A DNA stretch of 36,750 bases from Olleya aquimaris (GTDB taxonomy: Bacteria; Bacteroidota; Bacteroidia; Flavobacteriales; Flavobacteriaceae), in NCBI RefSeq assembly GCF_003259525.1, contig NZ_QLLO01000013.1:1-36750 (forward strand). The letters run 5' to 3'. Of the stretch, positions 24,585-32,941 are shown one piece after another. Numbering within the stretch: the first letter of the stretch is position 1; each line of letters opens with the position of its first letter. Both the position numbers and the translations under genes were made by a program. The notes beneath the pieces were generated by a model. That model made no database searches, was not told where the DNA came from, and worked only from the letters and a program-made list of their open reading frames with translations.

Positions 24585-27500
24585 ATGCAAAATAAAGGAT
24601 TAGTAAAATTATTTGCAGTGTTGTTTGGATTGGTAAGTATTTACCAATTATCATTCACGTTTAAAAATAACGCGATTGAGAGCAATGCTATGCAATTGGC
24701 AGAAAGTAAAATTGAAGCCTCAGCAGAAGACCGTTCTGCTAAAGTAAACGAGTTTGCAACAAACTATTTAGATTCATTAGCCACTTCAAAAGAAACCGTG
24801 TTTTTAGGAAACACTTATGGAGAAGTGAAGCAAAACTCAATGAAGTTAGGTCTTGACCTTAAAGGAGGTTTAGAAGCTATACTTCAAATATCTGTTAAAG
24901 ATATCTTACTTGGATTATCAAATCAAAGTAAAAACCCAAAATTTAGAAAAGCATTAGATGACGCGGACGAGATCCAGAAAAATAGTCAAAACACTTATTT
25001 AGAAGATTTCTTTGTGGCTTTTGATGCAATTAAAGGCGATACTAAATTAGCCTCTCCAGATATCTTTGCTAACCGTTCTATGGTTGGAGAGATTGATTTA
25101 AATATGTCTGATGACGATACTAAAGCTGTCCTAGAAGCAAAAATGGACGATTATATCGTTTCTGCTTTTGAAGTATTACGTAAGCGTGTTGATGAGTTTG
25201 GGGTAACGTCTCCAAATATCCAACGTTTAGGTAACTCTGGACGTGTATTATTAGAATTACCAGGTGTAAAAGATGTAGAGCGTGCTACAGAGTTAATTAC
25301 AACAACAGCACAATTAGAATTCTGGGAAGGTTTAAAAGCAGAACAGTTTACAGCATTTTTAGCACAAGCTAATGAGGTAATAAAAGCTAAAGAAAAAGCA
25401 AGTACTGAAGGTGAAGAAGCTACTGCTGAAGAGCAAGAAATGACTGAAGCTGAAAGAGCTATTGCAGAATTAACAGGTGAAGAAAACGAAGTAGTAAGTG
25501 TTGTTAATCCATTAAGTGATCTATTAGTAACTCCTGGATATGGTGCAACCCTGGCAATGGTTAAGTTATCTGACAGAGAAAAAGTAGCAAACTACTTAGC
25601 AATGCCAGAAGTTAGAGCTTTATTACCAGGTGAGTTAAAACACACTAAGTTTTTATTTGGAAAGCCAACAGAAGATAGTGAGTTAGTAGAGTTATTTGTT
25701 TTAAAAGGAAACAGAGACAACGAGCCACCATTAAGTGGAGCAGTAGTTACAGATGCACGTCAATCTTACAACCAGGCTAACAAAGTGGTAGTAAGTATGC
25801 AGATGGATAGTAAAGGTGCTAAGATTTGGGAAAAAATGACAGGTGATGCCTTTAAAACCCAAAGCCAAATAGCAGTAGTGTTAGATGATATTGTATATTC
25901 TGCACCAACTTCTACATCTGGACCAATTGCAGGTGGAAGTACTGAGATTTCTGGAAGTTTTACGTTAAGTGAAGCAACAGATTTAGCAAACGTGTTACGT
26001 GCTGGTAAGTTACCTGCAAGTGCAGAAATTATTCAAAGTAGTGTGGTTGGACCATCTTTAGGTCAAGAAGCTATAGATAGTGGTACTATGTCTTTTGGTA
26101 TTGCATTAGCATTAGTATTATTATGGATGGTGTTTTACTATGGTAAAGCAGGTTTATTTGCAGATATTGCCATGTTATTTAACATCCTATTAATTTTCGG
26201 AATCTTGTCTGGTATTGGAGCTGTATTAACACTTCCTGGTATTGCAGGTATCGTATTAACTATTGGTATGTCTGTGGATGCTAACGTACTTATCTTTGAG
26301 CGTATTAGAGAAGAACTCTCCAAAGGTAAAGACCAGAAATCTGCTATTCAAGATGGATTTAGTAATGCCTTATCTTCTATTTTAGATGCCAACATTACAA
26401 CAGGTTTAACTGCATTAATCTTATTTATTTTTGGTACAGGACCAATTAAAGGATTTGCAACAACGTTATTAATTGGTATTGGTACGTCTTTATTTACAGC
26501 TATTTTTATTACTAGATTATTAGTAGATTGGTATGTTAACAGAGGTGGTAAATTAGACTTCGCGACAGGATTAACTAAAAATCTGTTCAGAAACATCAAT
26601 ATTGCTTTCCTTAAAAAACGTAAGGTTGCTTATATTATTTCTGGTATTGCTTTAGTAGCAAGTTTAGCATCATTAACTATTAATGGTTTAGATCAAGGAA
26701 TTGATTTTGTTGGAGGACGTACTACACAAGTGCGTTTTGCAGAGCCAGTTAGCGCAGTAGAAATTGAAGGGATTTTAGCATCACCAGATGTATTTGGTAG
26801 TGCAACAGTAAAAACTGTTGGAGATGATAATAACTTAAAAATTTCTACTAAATATAAAGTTAACGAAACTGCAAACGAGGTTGACGAAGAAATAAGAACT
26901 AAAATGTATGATGCTTTACAGCCTTACCTTAAGGGAGTGTCTTTTGAAGAATTTAAAGATCTATCTAAAGAAAACAAGCAAGTAGGTATTATGGATCAAT
27001 ACAAAGTAAGTCCATCTATTGCAGACGATATTAAACAAGCGTCATTCTGGGCGGTTTTAGGATCGTTAGTAGTGGTATTCTTATATATCTTATTCCGTTT
27101 TAAAAGATGGCAATTCTCTTTAGGTGCAGTAGCTGCAGTATTCCATGATGTTATCATCGTATTAGGAGTATTCTCTATTACTTACAAGTTTATGCCTTTC
27201 TCTATGGAAATCGACCAAGCTTTCATCGCAGCAATCCTAACCGTAATTGGTTACTCGCTGAATGATACAGTGGTTGTATTTGATAGAATTAGAGAATTTT
27301 TTAACGAGCATACCAACTGGCCATTCAATAAAGTTATTGATAGCTCATTAAGTAGTACATTAAGTCGTACGTTAAATACGTCTTTAACAACCTTAGTGGT
27401 GTTATTAGCTATCTTTATTTTTGGTGGAGAGTCTATTAGAGGCTTCATGTTTGCCTTAATTATTGGTGTTATAGTAGGTACCTACTCATCATTATTTATT

Positions 27501-27596
27501 GCAACACCAATCATGTACGATTCGGTTAAAAAAGGAAATGCAGCAGACGCATTAAAAAAGAAAGAAGAAGTTATTGACGAGACAGTAGTCAAGTAA
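24585..27596 (+). CDS. secDF: Fused protein translocase subunit SecDF
   Basis: SecD and SecF assist SecYEG by using the proton gradient to pull exported proteins across the inner membrane. Here both are one 1003-aa polypeptide. The SecD half has an N-terminal helix, a large periplasmic region (LGLDLKGGLEAILQISV near residue 91, VLRKRVDEFGVTSPNIQR and the P1 head), and a helix block with GMSVDANVLIFERIREEL. The SecF half begins about residue 685, with GIDFVGGRT and VIGYSLNDTVVVFDRIREFF. The fusion is usual in Bacteroidota. A strong terminator follows. Confidence 0.96.
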   Translation: MQNKGLVKLFAVLFGLVSIYQLSFTFKNNAIESNAMQLAESKIEASAEDRSAKVNEFATNYLDSLATSKETVFLGNTYGEVKQNSMKLGLDLKGGLEAILQISVKDILLGLSNQSKNPKFRKALDDADEIQKNSQNTYLEDFFVAFDAIKGDTKLASPDIFANRSMVGEIDLNMSDDDTKAVLEAKMDDYIVSAFEVLRKRVDEFGVTSPNIQRLGNSGRVLLELPGVKDVERATELITTTAQLEFWEGLKAEQFTAFLAQANEVIKAKEKASTEGEEATAEEQEMTEAERAIAELTGEENEVVSVVNPLSDLLVTPGYGATLAMVKLSDREKVANYLAMPEVRALLPGELKHTKFLFGKPTEDSELVELFVLKGNRDNEPPLSGAVVTDARQSYNQANKVVVSMQMDSKGAKIWEKMTGDAFKTQSQIAVVLDDIVYSAPTSTSGPIAGGSTEISGSFTLSEATDLANVLRAGKLPASAEIIQSSVVGPSLGQEAIDSGTMSFGIALALVLLWMVFYYGKAGLFADIAMLFNILLIFGILSGIGAVLTLPGIAGIVLTIGMSVDANVLIFERIREELSKGKDQKSAIQDGFSNALSSILDANITTGLTALILFIFGTGPIKGFATTLLIGIGTSLFTAIFITRLLVDWYVNRGGKLDFATGLTKNLFRNINIAFLKKRKVAYIISGIALVASLASLTINGLDQGIDFVGGRTTQVRFAEPVSAVEIEGILASPDVFGSATVKTVGDDNNLKISTKYKVNETANEVDEEIRTKMYDALQPYLKGVSFEEFKDLSKENKQVGIMDQYKVSPSIADDIKQASFWAVLGSLVVVFLYILFRFKRWQFSLGAVAAVFHDVIIVLGVFSITYKFMPFSMEIDQAFIAAILTVIGYSLNDTVVVFDRIREFFNEHTNWPFNKVIDSSLSSTLSRTLNTSLTTLVVLLAIFIFGGESIRGFMFALIIGVIVGTYSSLFIATPIMYDSVKKGNAADALKKKEEVIDETVVK

Positions 27597-27616
27597 TCCG
27601 TAACTACTCTCATATT

Positions 27617-27651
27617 AAAAAGCCTTTCTATTGATTTAGAAAGGCTTTTTT
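27617..27651 (+). terminator. Intrinsic terminator after secDF
   Basis: AAAAAGCCTTTCTA (27617-27630) pairs perfectly with TAGAAAGGCTTTTT (27637-27650) across a 6-nt loop. Confidence 0.88.
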
Positions 27652-27659
27652 ATTTTGTG

Positions 27660-27684
27660 TCATTGCAAGTAGAGCGAAGCAATC
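27660..27684. repeat. Short REP-like sequence
   Basis: The sequence has ATTGC, then AGAGCGAAGCAATC. Dispersed copies of this kind (attgc...gaagcaat) are common in Flavobacteriia intergenic DNA. Only one copy lies in this window, so the identification rests on memory. Confidence 0.4.
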
Positions 27685-27710
27685 TTTTTAAATCAATCAA
27701 TATAATTTTT

Positions 27711-27820
27711 TAGGGCGTTACCCACTTTTGCTTTTAGTGGCAAAAGTGCGTCAGGCTTTTCACTCCAATCTTTTTGCTCGTGCCTCACAAAAAGGATTTC
27801 TGTTACAATCCTTAACGCAG
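27711..27820. repeat. Structured intergenic repeat element with GCGTTA/TAACGC ends
   Basis: The element begins TAGGGCGTTACCC and ends CCTTAACGCAG, with inverted ends GCGTTA (27715-27720) and TAACGC (27813-27818). Inside are two perfect hairpins: CACTTTTGC (27723-27731) with GCAAAAGTG (27740-27748), and AAGGATT (27792-27798) with AATCCTT (27807-27813). It resembles a dispersed Flavobacteriia repeat family I recall, but no second copy is in the window. It has no coding content and fills most of the 366-nt gap after secDF. Confidence 0.5.
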
Positions 27821-27926
27821 GCAAGCACTTAGTTTATTTTTTGCATCTAATCTACTCTAGTATACCATAGGTGTATTGAGTTTAGCTAAAGATAAATTAA
27901 GACAATGATAAATTAAAGATCATAGT

Positions 27927-27934
27927 TAGTTTTG
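27927..27934 (+). promoter_or_regulatory. -7 element for the small Cys protein
   Basis: TAGTTTTG matches TAnnTTTG 28 nt before the ATG at 27963. No -33 TTG is seen. Confidence 0.35.
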
Positions 27935-27962
27935 AGTATTATTAACTTAAATAAATAAAATT

Positions 27963-28199
27963 ATGTTTTGGGTAGTATTAGGAATTGTAATTGTTTTATG
28001 GTGGGTTATTGGAACAATGGACACTAGTCCAAATTCTAACGGTCAACCAAAGCCACAAGGAGGTAGTGGTAAAGATTGTGCATCATGTAATAGTATTAAA
28101 TCTTATTACAATGGATTAAGTAGATGGAAAAAAATAAAAAAAGCTATATGGTATGGTTTAAAGGTTACAGATTGTTGGTTAAGAGGTTGTAAAATTTAA
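27963..28199 (+). CDS. Small membrane-anchored protein with Cys pairs
   Basis: The 78-aa product has one N-terminal membrane helix (about 2-19, MFWVVLGIVIVLWWVIG), a Pro/Gly/Ser/Asn linker (22-36), then a compact basic segment with four cysteines: CASC at about 39-42 and two more near the C-terminus (DCWLRGC). I do not recognise it. The Cys spacing could hold a metal or disulfides. It is a real-looking gene because it has a strong hydrophobic start, a -7 element upstream and no overlapping alternative. It stands alone between the repeat element and the convergent DUF192 gene. Confidence 0.6.
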   Translation: MFWVVLGIVIVLWWVIGTMDTSPNSNGQPKPQGGSGKDCASCNSIKSYYNGLSRWKKIKKAIWYGLKVTDCWLRGCKI

Positions 28200-28245
28200 T
28201 TATTTAACTAACAAAGAATTGAATAAGTAATTTCTTTGCTAGTTG

Positions 28246-28749
28246 CTATTTTACCAACTTATACTCAAAATAGTCCATCTTATCACCAACATCTAATAAC
28301 AGTTTTTGTGCAGTTCCTGCATTAACTTCTAATACAAATTGTGCAGGTGTATTAGATGGTAAACTGCTTTCGTCCATAGGTTTTGCATTTTCTTGAAAAC
28401 TTACAATACGTTTGTTATGGTCAAAAAAGATAAGGTCTAATGGGATACGTGTATTTTTCATGTAAAAAGAACGCTCTCTAACATCGTTAAATACAAACAA
28501 CATACCTTGATCGTCTTTCATGCTATCACGATACATTAATCCTGTTTGGATGTCGTAATCTGTTTTAGCAATTTCTATATTAAATACTTTAATAATAGTA
28601 TCTGTGGTCCCTTTAAAAAGGGTAAGTTCACCTTCTTTTTTAAAATCTACCTTAATTGGCTCTATAGCTTTCTCCTCTTTGCAAGAGGTTAAATTACAAA
28701 CTAGAATAACACTTAAACAAAGTAGAGAAGATTTGATATAATGTTTCAT
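28246..28749 (-). CDS. DUF192-family lipoprotein
   Basis: The 167-aa product has a lipoprotein signal with lipobox LTSC (Cys23) and then CKEEK. The mature part is a DUF192 domain, recognised by the segments IAKTDYDIQTGLMYRDSMKDDQGMLFVF, RSFYMKNTRIPLDLIFFD and FVLEVNAGTAQKLLLDVGD. DUF192 is a small beta-domain of unknown function. The acidic residues right after the lipidated Cys resemble a Flavobacteriia surface-export signal, so it may face outward. Its ATG lies directly after the lgt stop, so the two genes are cotranscribed; Lgt would modify this very protein. Confidence 0.88.
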   Translation of the reverse strand: MKHYIKSSLLCLSVILVCNLTSCKEEKAIEPIKVDFKKEGELTLFKGTTDTIIKVFNIEIAKTDYDIQTGLMYRDSMKDDQGMLFVFNDVRERSFYMKNTRIPLDLIFFDHNKRIVSFQENAKPMDESSLPSNTPAQFVLEVNAGTAQKLLLDVGDKMDYFEYKLVK

Positions 28750-29679
28750 TTAATTAACTTTTGTTTTTGGTTTAAATACAAACATAAAATACAAGCCAAT
28801 TAAAACAAATGGAATACTTAACCATTGTCCTGTATTTAGTCCAAACCAGTTTATAAATTCGTCACCTTGAGGTTCTTTTACATATTCTACAAAAAATCTA
28901 ACCGTCCAAAGTAGAACTAAAAAAAGTCCAAATAAAAAGCCGGTTTGATCTTTTTTTGCGGTTTTAGTATACACAAACCACAAAATTAAAAACACAAAAA
29001 TATAACTAAACGACTCATACAATTGTGCAGGATGACGGTAAGGAACAGCTTCTAACAGTTGAGACATATTAGAATTTTCAGTAATAGAAGCATAAGCCTT
29101 TTTTACATCCTTAATTCCTGTTTTTTCTACAATCTCATATTTATTATAAAAGTTTTGTACAAAACGTACACCTAAGTCGCTATCTGTTACTTTTCCAATA
29201 ATTTCAGAATTAATAAAGTTTCCAATTCTAATAAACACAGCACCAGAAGCTACAGGTATAACTATGCGGTCTAAAATCCACATCAACGATTTGTAATTGT
29301 ATTTTTTACGATACAAATACATACCAACAATTATCCCAATTGCTGCACCATGACTGGCTAATCCTTGAAATCCTTGAAACTCAAAACCTCCTGCAAACTT
29401 AAACGGTAAAATAACACTTAATGGGTCTTGTGTGAATAATTCGGGTTGATAAAATATAACATGACCCATTCTTGCGCCTAACATGGTGGCTAAAACGGTG
29501 TAAATAAATAAAGGGTCTAAATACTCTAACTTGATGTTTTCACGTTTAAAAACACGTTTCATAATAGCATGTCCAAGGACAAATGCGACAATCCACATTA
29601 AGCTATAAAAATGAATTTTGAAATTTCCAACAATATCGATTCCAGTTAATGGATTCCAATCGAATTTAAGTAAATACAT
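28750..29679 (-). CDS. lgt: Prolipoprotein diacylglyceryl transferase
   Basis: Lgt transfers a diacylglyceryl group from phosphatidylglycerol to the lipobox Cys, the first step of lipoprotein maturation, in the inner membrane. The 309-aa protein has about seven helices and the family motifs GARMGHVIFYQ (about residues 68-78), FQGLASHGAAIGI, and the signature RIGNFINSEIIG. A hydrophilic insert around VEKTGIKDVKKAYASITENSNMS (about 165-190) is longer than in E. coli, and is followed by PYRHPAQLYE. It sits upstream of a lipoprotein gene and downstream of yidD. Confidence 0.96.
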   Translation of the reverse strand: MYLLKFDWNPLTGIDIVGNFKIHFYSLMWIVAFVLGHAIMKRVFKRENIKLEYLDPLFIYTVLATMLGARMGHVIFYQPELFTQDPLSVILPFKFAGGFEFQGFQGLASHGAAIGIIVGMYLYRKKYNYKSLMWILDRIVIPVASGAVFIRIGNFINSEIIGKVTDSDLGVRFVQNFYNKYEIVEKTGIKDVKKAYASITENSNMSQLLEAVPYRHPAQLYESFSYIFVFLILWFVYTKTAKKDQTGFLFGLFLVLLWTVRFFVEYVKEPQGDEFINWFGLNTGQWLSIPFVLIGLYFMFVFKPKTKVN

Positions 29680-29735
29680 AGTTTGTTTTTTGGAGTTGTA
29701 AATATAGCATTTATGCTTTATTTATTAGAATTTAT

Positions 29736-29957
29736 TTAGGGTACAGGATCATAACCCTTTCCTCCCCAAGGATGACAACTAAAAATACGTTTTAGGCTTA
29801 ATCGACCACCTTTTAGTAATCCGTGTTTTAATAATGCTTCTTTGGTGTAATGAGAGCATGTTGGTTGGTATCTACAGGTCGCGGGAGTAAAAGGAGAAAT
29901 AAGGGTTTGATAAACCTTTATTAATAATAAGAATGGTGCGATTAGTAGTTTTTTCAT
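29736..29957 (-). CDS. yidD: Membrane protein insertion efficiency factor YidD
   Basis: The 73-aa protein has an amphipathic N-terminus ([20 protein letters not shown]) and the family signature [20 protein letters not shown], then [15 protein letters not shown], including the three conserved cysteines. YidD helps insert inner-membrane proteins, usually alongside YidC. It lies between cysS and lgt on the same strand, an arrangement I recall from other Flavobacteriia. Confidence 0.95.
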   Translation of the reverse strand: MKKLLIAPFLLLIKVYQTLISPFTPATCRYQPTCSHYTKEALLKHGLLKGGRLSLKRIFSCHPWGGKGYDPVP

Positions 29958-29975
29958 TTTTAAAATGAAATCAAG

Positions 29976-30006
29976 TTGTCAGACTGAGCGCAGTCGAAGT
30001 CTTTTT
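29976..30006. repeat. REP-like sequence between cysS and yidD
   Basis: AGACT, then GAGCGCAGTCGA and AGTCT, followed by a T-run. The same type (ttcgactgcgctcagtctgaca on the other strand) is a very common dispersed Bacteroidota intergenic sequence. The AGACT/AGTCT ends form a weak hairpin that might act as a terminator. Only one copy is in this window. Confidence 0.45.
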
Positions 30007-30056
30007 TAAACAATTACCTTAAATTATTTATTCTGCACTCAATTAGATAATTATAA

Positions 30057-31541
30057 TTATTGAGTAGAAAAGGTTGTCCCTTCCTTACCATCGTTTAGTT
30101 GAATACCTGCTTCTGCAAGTTCATTTCTAATTTTATCAGATAATGCAAAATCTTTATTTGCTCTGGCTTCTTGGCGTAGCTTTATTAACAATTCTACTGC
30201 TCCAGTAAGTTTGTCTGTACCAGATGAGCTTATCGATTTATCGTTTTTTAGACCTAAAATATCAAAAATAAAAGCGTTGATGGATTTTTTAAAAGTGTCT
30301 AAATCCTTTTCAGAAATAGTTTCTGTTCCTTCTTTAATTTGATTGATGTATTTAACGCCTTCAAATAAATTAGCAATTAAAATAGGTGTGTTAAAGTCAT
30401 CATTCATAGCATCATAGCATTTTTGTTGCCATGCTTCTATTTTTAATGATGAGGTGTCAGCAGTTTTTAAATCATCTAACTGACTTACTGCTTCCATTAA
30501 TCTGTTATAGCCTTTTTCGCTAGCTAATAATCCATCGTTAGTAAAATCTAATATACTTCTGTAATGTGCTTGAAGCATAAAAAATCTTGCAACACTTGGT
30601 GTATAGGCTTTAGTAATGTGCGGATTGTTACCAGAAAAAATCTCTGTAGGTAATATAAAATTACCTGTTGATTTTGCCATTTTTTTACCATTCATAATTA
30701 GCATATTGGCATGCATCCAGTAGTTAACTGGTGTATTACCTTTTGCTGCTTGGTTTTGGGCAATTTCACACTCGTGATGAGGGAATTTTAAATCCATTCC
30801 ACCACCATGAATATCAAAATGCTCACCAAGATATTTGGTGCTCATAGCTGTACACTCTAAATGCCAACCTGGGAAACCATCGCTCCAAGGTGATGGCCAA
30901 CGCATAATATGTGTTGGTTCTGCTTTTTTCCAAAGTGCAAAATCTTGAGGGTTTTTCTTGTCTGATTGTCCATCAAGCTCTCTAGTATTATGGATAAGGT
31001 CTTCTAATTTACGTTTACTTAAAATCCCGTAATTATTAGTTTTATTGTATTTATGTACATCAAAATACACAGACCCATTAACCTCGTAAGCAAAACCATT
31101 GTCAATTATTGTTTTAATAAGCTCTATCTGCTCAATAATATGTCCTGTAGCAGTAGGTTCTATACTAGGTGGTAAAAAATTAAAGGTGTTTAATATATTA
31201 TGAAAGTCCACGGTGTAGCGTTGTACAACTTCCATAGGTTCAATTTCTTCCAAACGTGCCTTTTTAGCAATACGGTCTTCACCTACATCTGCATCATTTT
31301 CTAAATGTCCAGCGTCTGTAATATTTCTTACATATCTTACTTTATAACCTAAATGTTTTAGATATCTAAAAATAACATCAAAAGACATAAATGTCCTTAC
31401 GTTTCCTAAATGGACATTACTGTAAACGGTTGGTCCACAAACATACATACCTATATAACCTGGATTAATTGGTGTAAAATCATCTTTTTCGCCACTAAGC
31501 GAATTATAAATTTTTATGTGTTGTTGTTTGTAAAGTTCCAT
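30057..31541 (-). CDS. cysS: Cysteinyl-tRNA synthetase
   Basis: This enzyme charges tRNA-Cys in the cytoplasm. The 494-aa class I synthetase has the zinc/substrate segment [16 protein letters not shown] with the HIGH-equivalent HLGN (about residues 40-43), zinc ligands in [10 protein letters not shown] and HHECEIAQ, and the KMSKS-equivalent KMAKS (about 286-290). The C-terminal helical tRNA-binding region ends with [20 protein letters not shown]. It starts 9 nt after the folE stop, so the two are cotranscribed. Confidence 0.97.
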   Translation of the reverse strand: MELYKQQHIKIYNSLSGEKDDFTPINPGYIGMYVCGPTVYSNVHLGNVRTFMSFDVIFRYLKHLGYKVRYVRNITDAGHLENDADVGEDRIAKKARLEEIEPMEVVQRYTVDFHNILNTFNFLPPSIEPTATGHIIEQIELIKTIIDNGFAYEVNGSVYFDVHKYNKTNNYGILSKRKLEDLIHNTRELDGQSDKKNPQDFALWKKAEPTHIMRWPSPWSDGFPGWHLECTAMSTKYLGEHFDIHGGGMDLKFPHHECEIAQNQAAKGNTPVNYWMHANMLIMNGKKMAKSTGNFILPTEIFSGNNPHITKAYTPSVARFFMLQAHYRSILDFTNDGLLASEKGYNRLMEAVSQLDDLKTADTSSLKIEAWQQKCYDAMNDDFNTPILIANLFEGVKYINQIKEGTETISEKDLDTFKKSINAFIFDILGLKNDKSISSSGTDKLTGAVELLIKLRQEARANKDFALSDKIRNELAEAGIQLNDGKEGTTFSTQ

Positions 31542-31550
31542 TAGTTATTA

Positions 31551-32228
31551 CTAAAATTTTGTGTCTAATTTGATGTAATCTAAAAATTCGCGTTTAGTTT
31601 CTTTCTTTTTAAATTGTCCACCAAATTCTGAAGTTACTGTACTGCTTTCTACGTCTCTAATTCCTCTAGAATTGACACATAAGTGCTTGGCATCTATCAC
31701 ACAAGCAACGTCTTTTGTACCTAATACATCTTGTAATTCTTTTACAATTTGAATGGTTAATCGCTCTTGTACCTGTGGTCGCTTAGCAAAATAGTCTACA
31801 ATGCGATTCATTTTAGATAATCCTACAACAGTTCCGTTAGAGATGTAAGCTACATGAGCTTTTCCAACTATAGGCAACAAATGATGCTCGCAGGTAGAAT
31901 ACACAGTAATGTTTTTCTCAACCAGCATTTCTCCATATTGATATTTGTTTTCAAAGGTTGAAGCACTAGGTTTTTTGTCAGGATGTAAACCTCCAAATAT
32001 TTCGTTAACAAACATTTTAGCAACGCGTTTTGGTGTGCCTTTTAGACTGTCATCTGTTAGATCTAAGCCTAAGGTTTCCATGATGTTTGTGACATCTTTT
32101 TTAATGCTTTCAATTTTATCAGAATCTGATAGCTTAAAAGCATCTAGTCGTAATGGAGTGTCGTGATTGGTGCTAATATGATTTTCGCCAATAGCATCGT
32201 TTTCTTCTATATTATTTTCAATCTTCAT
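31551..32228 (-). CDS. folE: GTP cyclohydrolase I
   Basis: FolE converts GTP to 7,8-dihydroneopterin triphosphate, the first step of tetrahydrofolate synthesis and, through QueD, the source for QueE substrate. The 225-aa protein has the zinc and active-site motif VYSTCEHHLLPIVGKAHVAYI, VGLSKMNRIVDYFAKRPQVQERLT, and HLCVNSRGIRD with the second zinc Cys. About 30 N-terminal residues precede the core and look unstructured. It is the first gene of the folE-cysS transcript and has its own -7 element upstream. Confidence 0.96.
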   Translation of the reverse strand: MKIENNIEENDAIGENHISTNHDTPLRLDAFKLSDSDKIESIKKDVTNIMETLGLDLTDDSLKGTPKRVAKMFVNEIFGGLHPDKKPSASTFENKYQYGEMLVEKNITVYSTCEHHLLPIVGKAHVAYISNGTVVGLSKMNRIVDYFAKRPQVQERLTIQIVKELQDVLGTKDVACVIDAKHLCVNSRGIRDVESSTVTSEFGGQFKKKETKREFLDYIKLDTKF

Positions 32229-32266
32229 TTAAATACGGTCTGTAAATAGGTGTATAAAATAGTTTG

Positions 32267-32274
32267 CAAAGATA
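32267..32274 (-). promoter_or_regulatory. -7 element for folE-cysS
   Basis: On the minus strand TATCTTTG matches TAnnTTTG about 39 nt before the folE ATG. No TTG occurs at the -33 position. Confidence 0.5.
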
Positions 32275-32297
32275 AGCAATAAAAAAATTTCTTTTAG

Positions 32298-32330
32298 GGT
32301 AGGAAATTATTAATTACAGTTGTTATATCT
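32298..32330 (+). promoter_or_regulatory. Candidate ECF-sigma promoter for the secreted-protein operon
   Basis: GGTAGGAA (32298-32305), 15 nt, then TGTTATATCT (32321-32330). The blocks and the gap are the same as in the sites before fecR and before the acidic lipoprotein. The bases after GGTAGGAA diverge (ATTATT instead of TTTTTT), so the identity is confined to the two blocks. The predicted leader to the ATG at 32425 is about 85-90 nt. Confidence 0.5.
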
Positions 32331-32424
32331 ATAGGAATTAAAAAAATAGGAATAAGATAGACGTATTAACACTTATTTTATTAAAATTTTCTTAATTTTC
32401 CCACTTAATTTCACTTTAAATACA

Positions 32425-32898
32425 ATGAAACTTAGACTGTTATTTCCTCTATTATTTGGTTTTGTGATGTTTACACAACAAGGCACTGCTCAAACTAAAA
32501 AAAAGCTACAAACACAATTAGTAAAATATGACAAAAATGTTGATGCACCTCTAACAGCTAAAGAGTTAGCAATGTTAAAAGAAGTGTATCAAGATAAATT
32601 ACAGAAATATGTACTAAGTAACAAACAACGTGTTAAAGACTTTAAACACTTATTAAGAAACAGAATTGTTATAACAGAAATCCCAAACATGACTGATGAT
32701 AGTAAATATACATTACTATCTAAAGTTAAGTTATTTAATAACTATAACCCAAATCTAACAAGGGACGAAACGTTTAATAGCTCTACATTTAATCCGTTAA
32801 AATATAATTTAGGCTTTTTTACCAGTGGTTCAAGTATTTTTAAGATAGATAACACTAACTACTACATTATCATAAAGCCTCAAACAATAAAAAAATAA
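32425..32898 (+). CDS. Small secreted protein of unknown function
   Basis: The 157-aa product has a signal peptide (cleavage after GTAQ, about 23) and a basic N-terminal mature part (TKKKLQTQLVKYDKN) that continues as predicted helices (LTAKELAMLKEVYQDKLQKYVLSNKQRVKDFKHLLRNR). A more beta-like C-terminal half follows (FFTSGSSIFKIDNTNYYIIIK). No cysteine, lipobox or type IX sorting domain is present. I do not recognise a family. It lies 43 nt before the giant secreted-protein gene, under the same candidate ECF-type promoter, so the two probably act together. Confidence 0.75.
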   Translation: MKLRLLFPLLFGFVMFTQQGTAQTKKKLQTQLVKYDKNVDAPLTAKELAMLKEVYQDKLQKYVLSNKQRVKDFKHLLRNRIVITEIPNMTDDSKYTLLSKVKLFNNYNPNLTRDETFNSSTFNPLKYNLGFFTSGSSIFKIDNTNYYIIIKPQTIKK

Positions 32899-32941
32899 AT
32901 ACTGTAAACGTAATTAATTACTGTATTCTAAACATACTACA

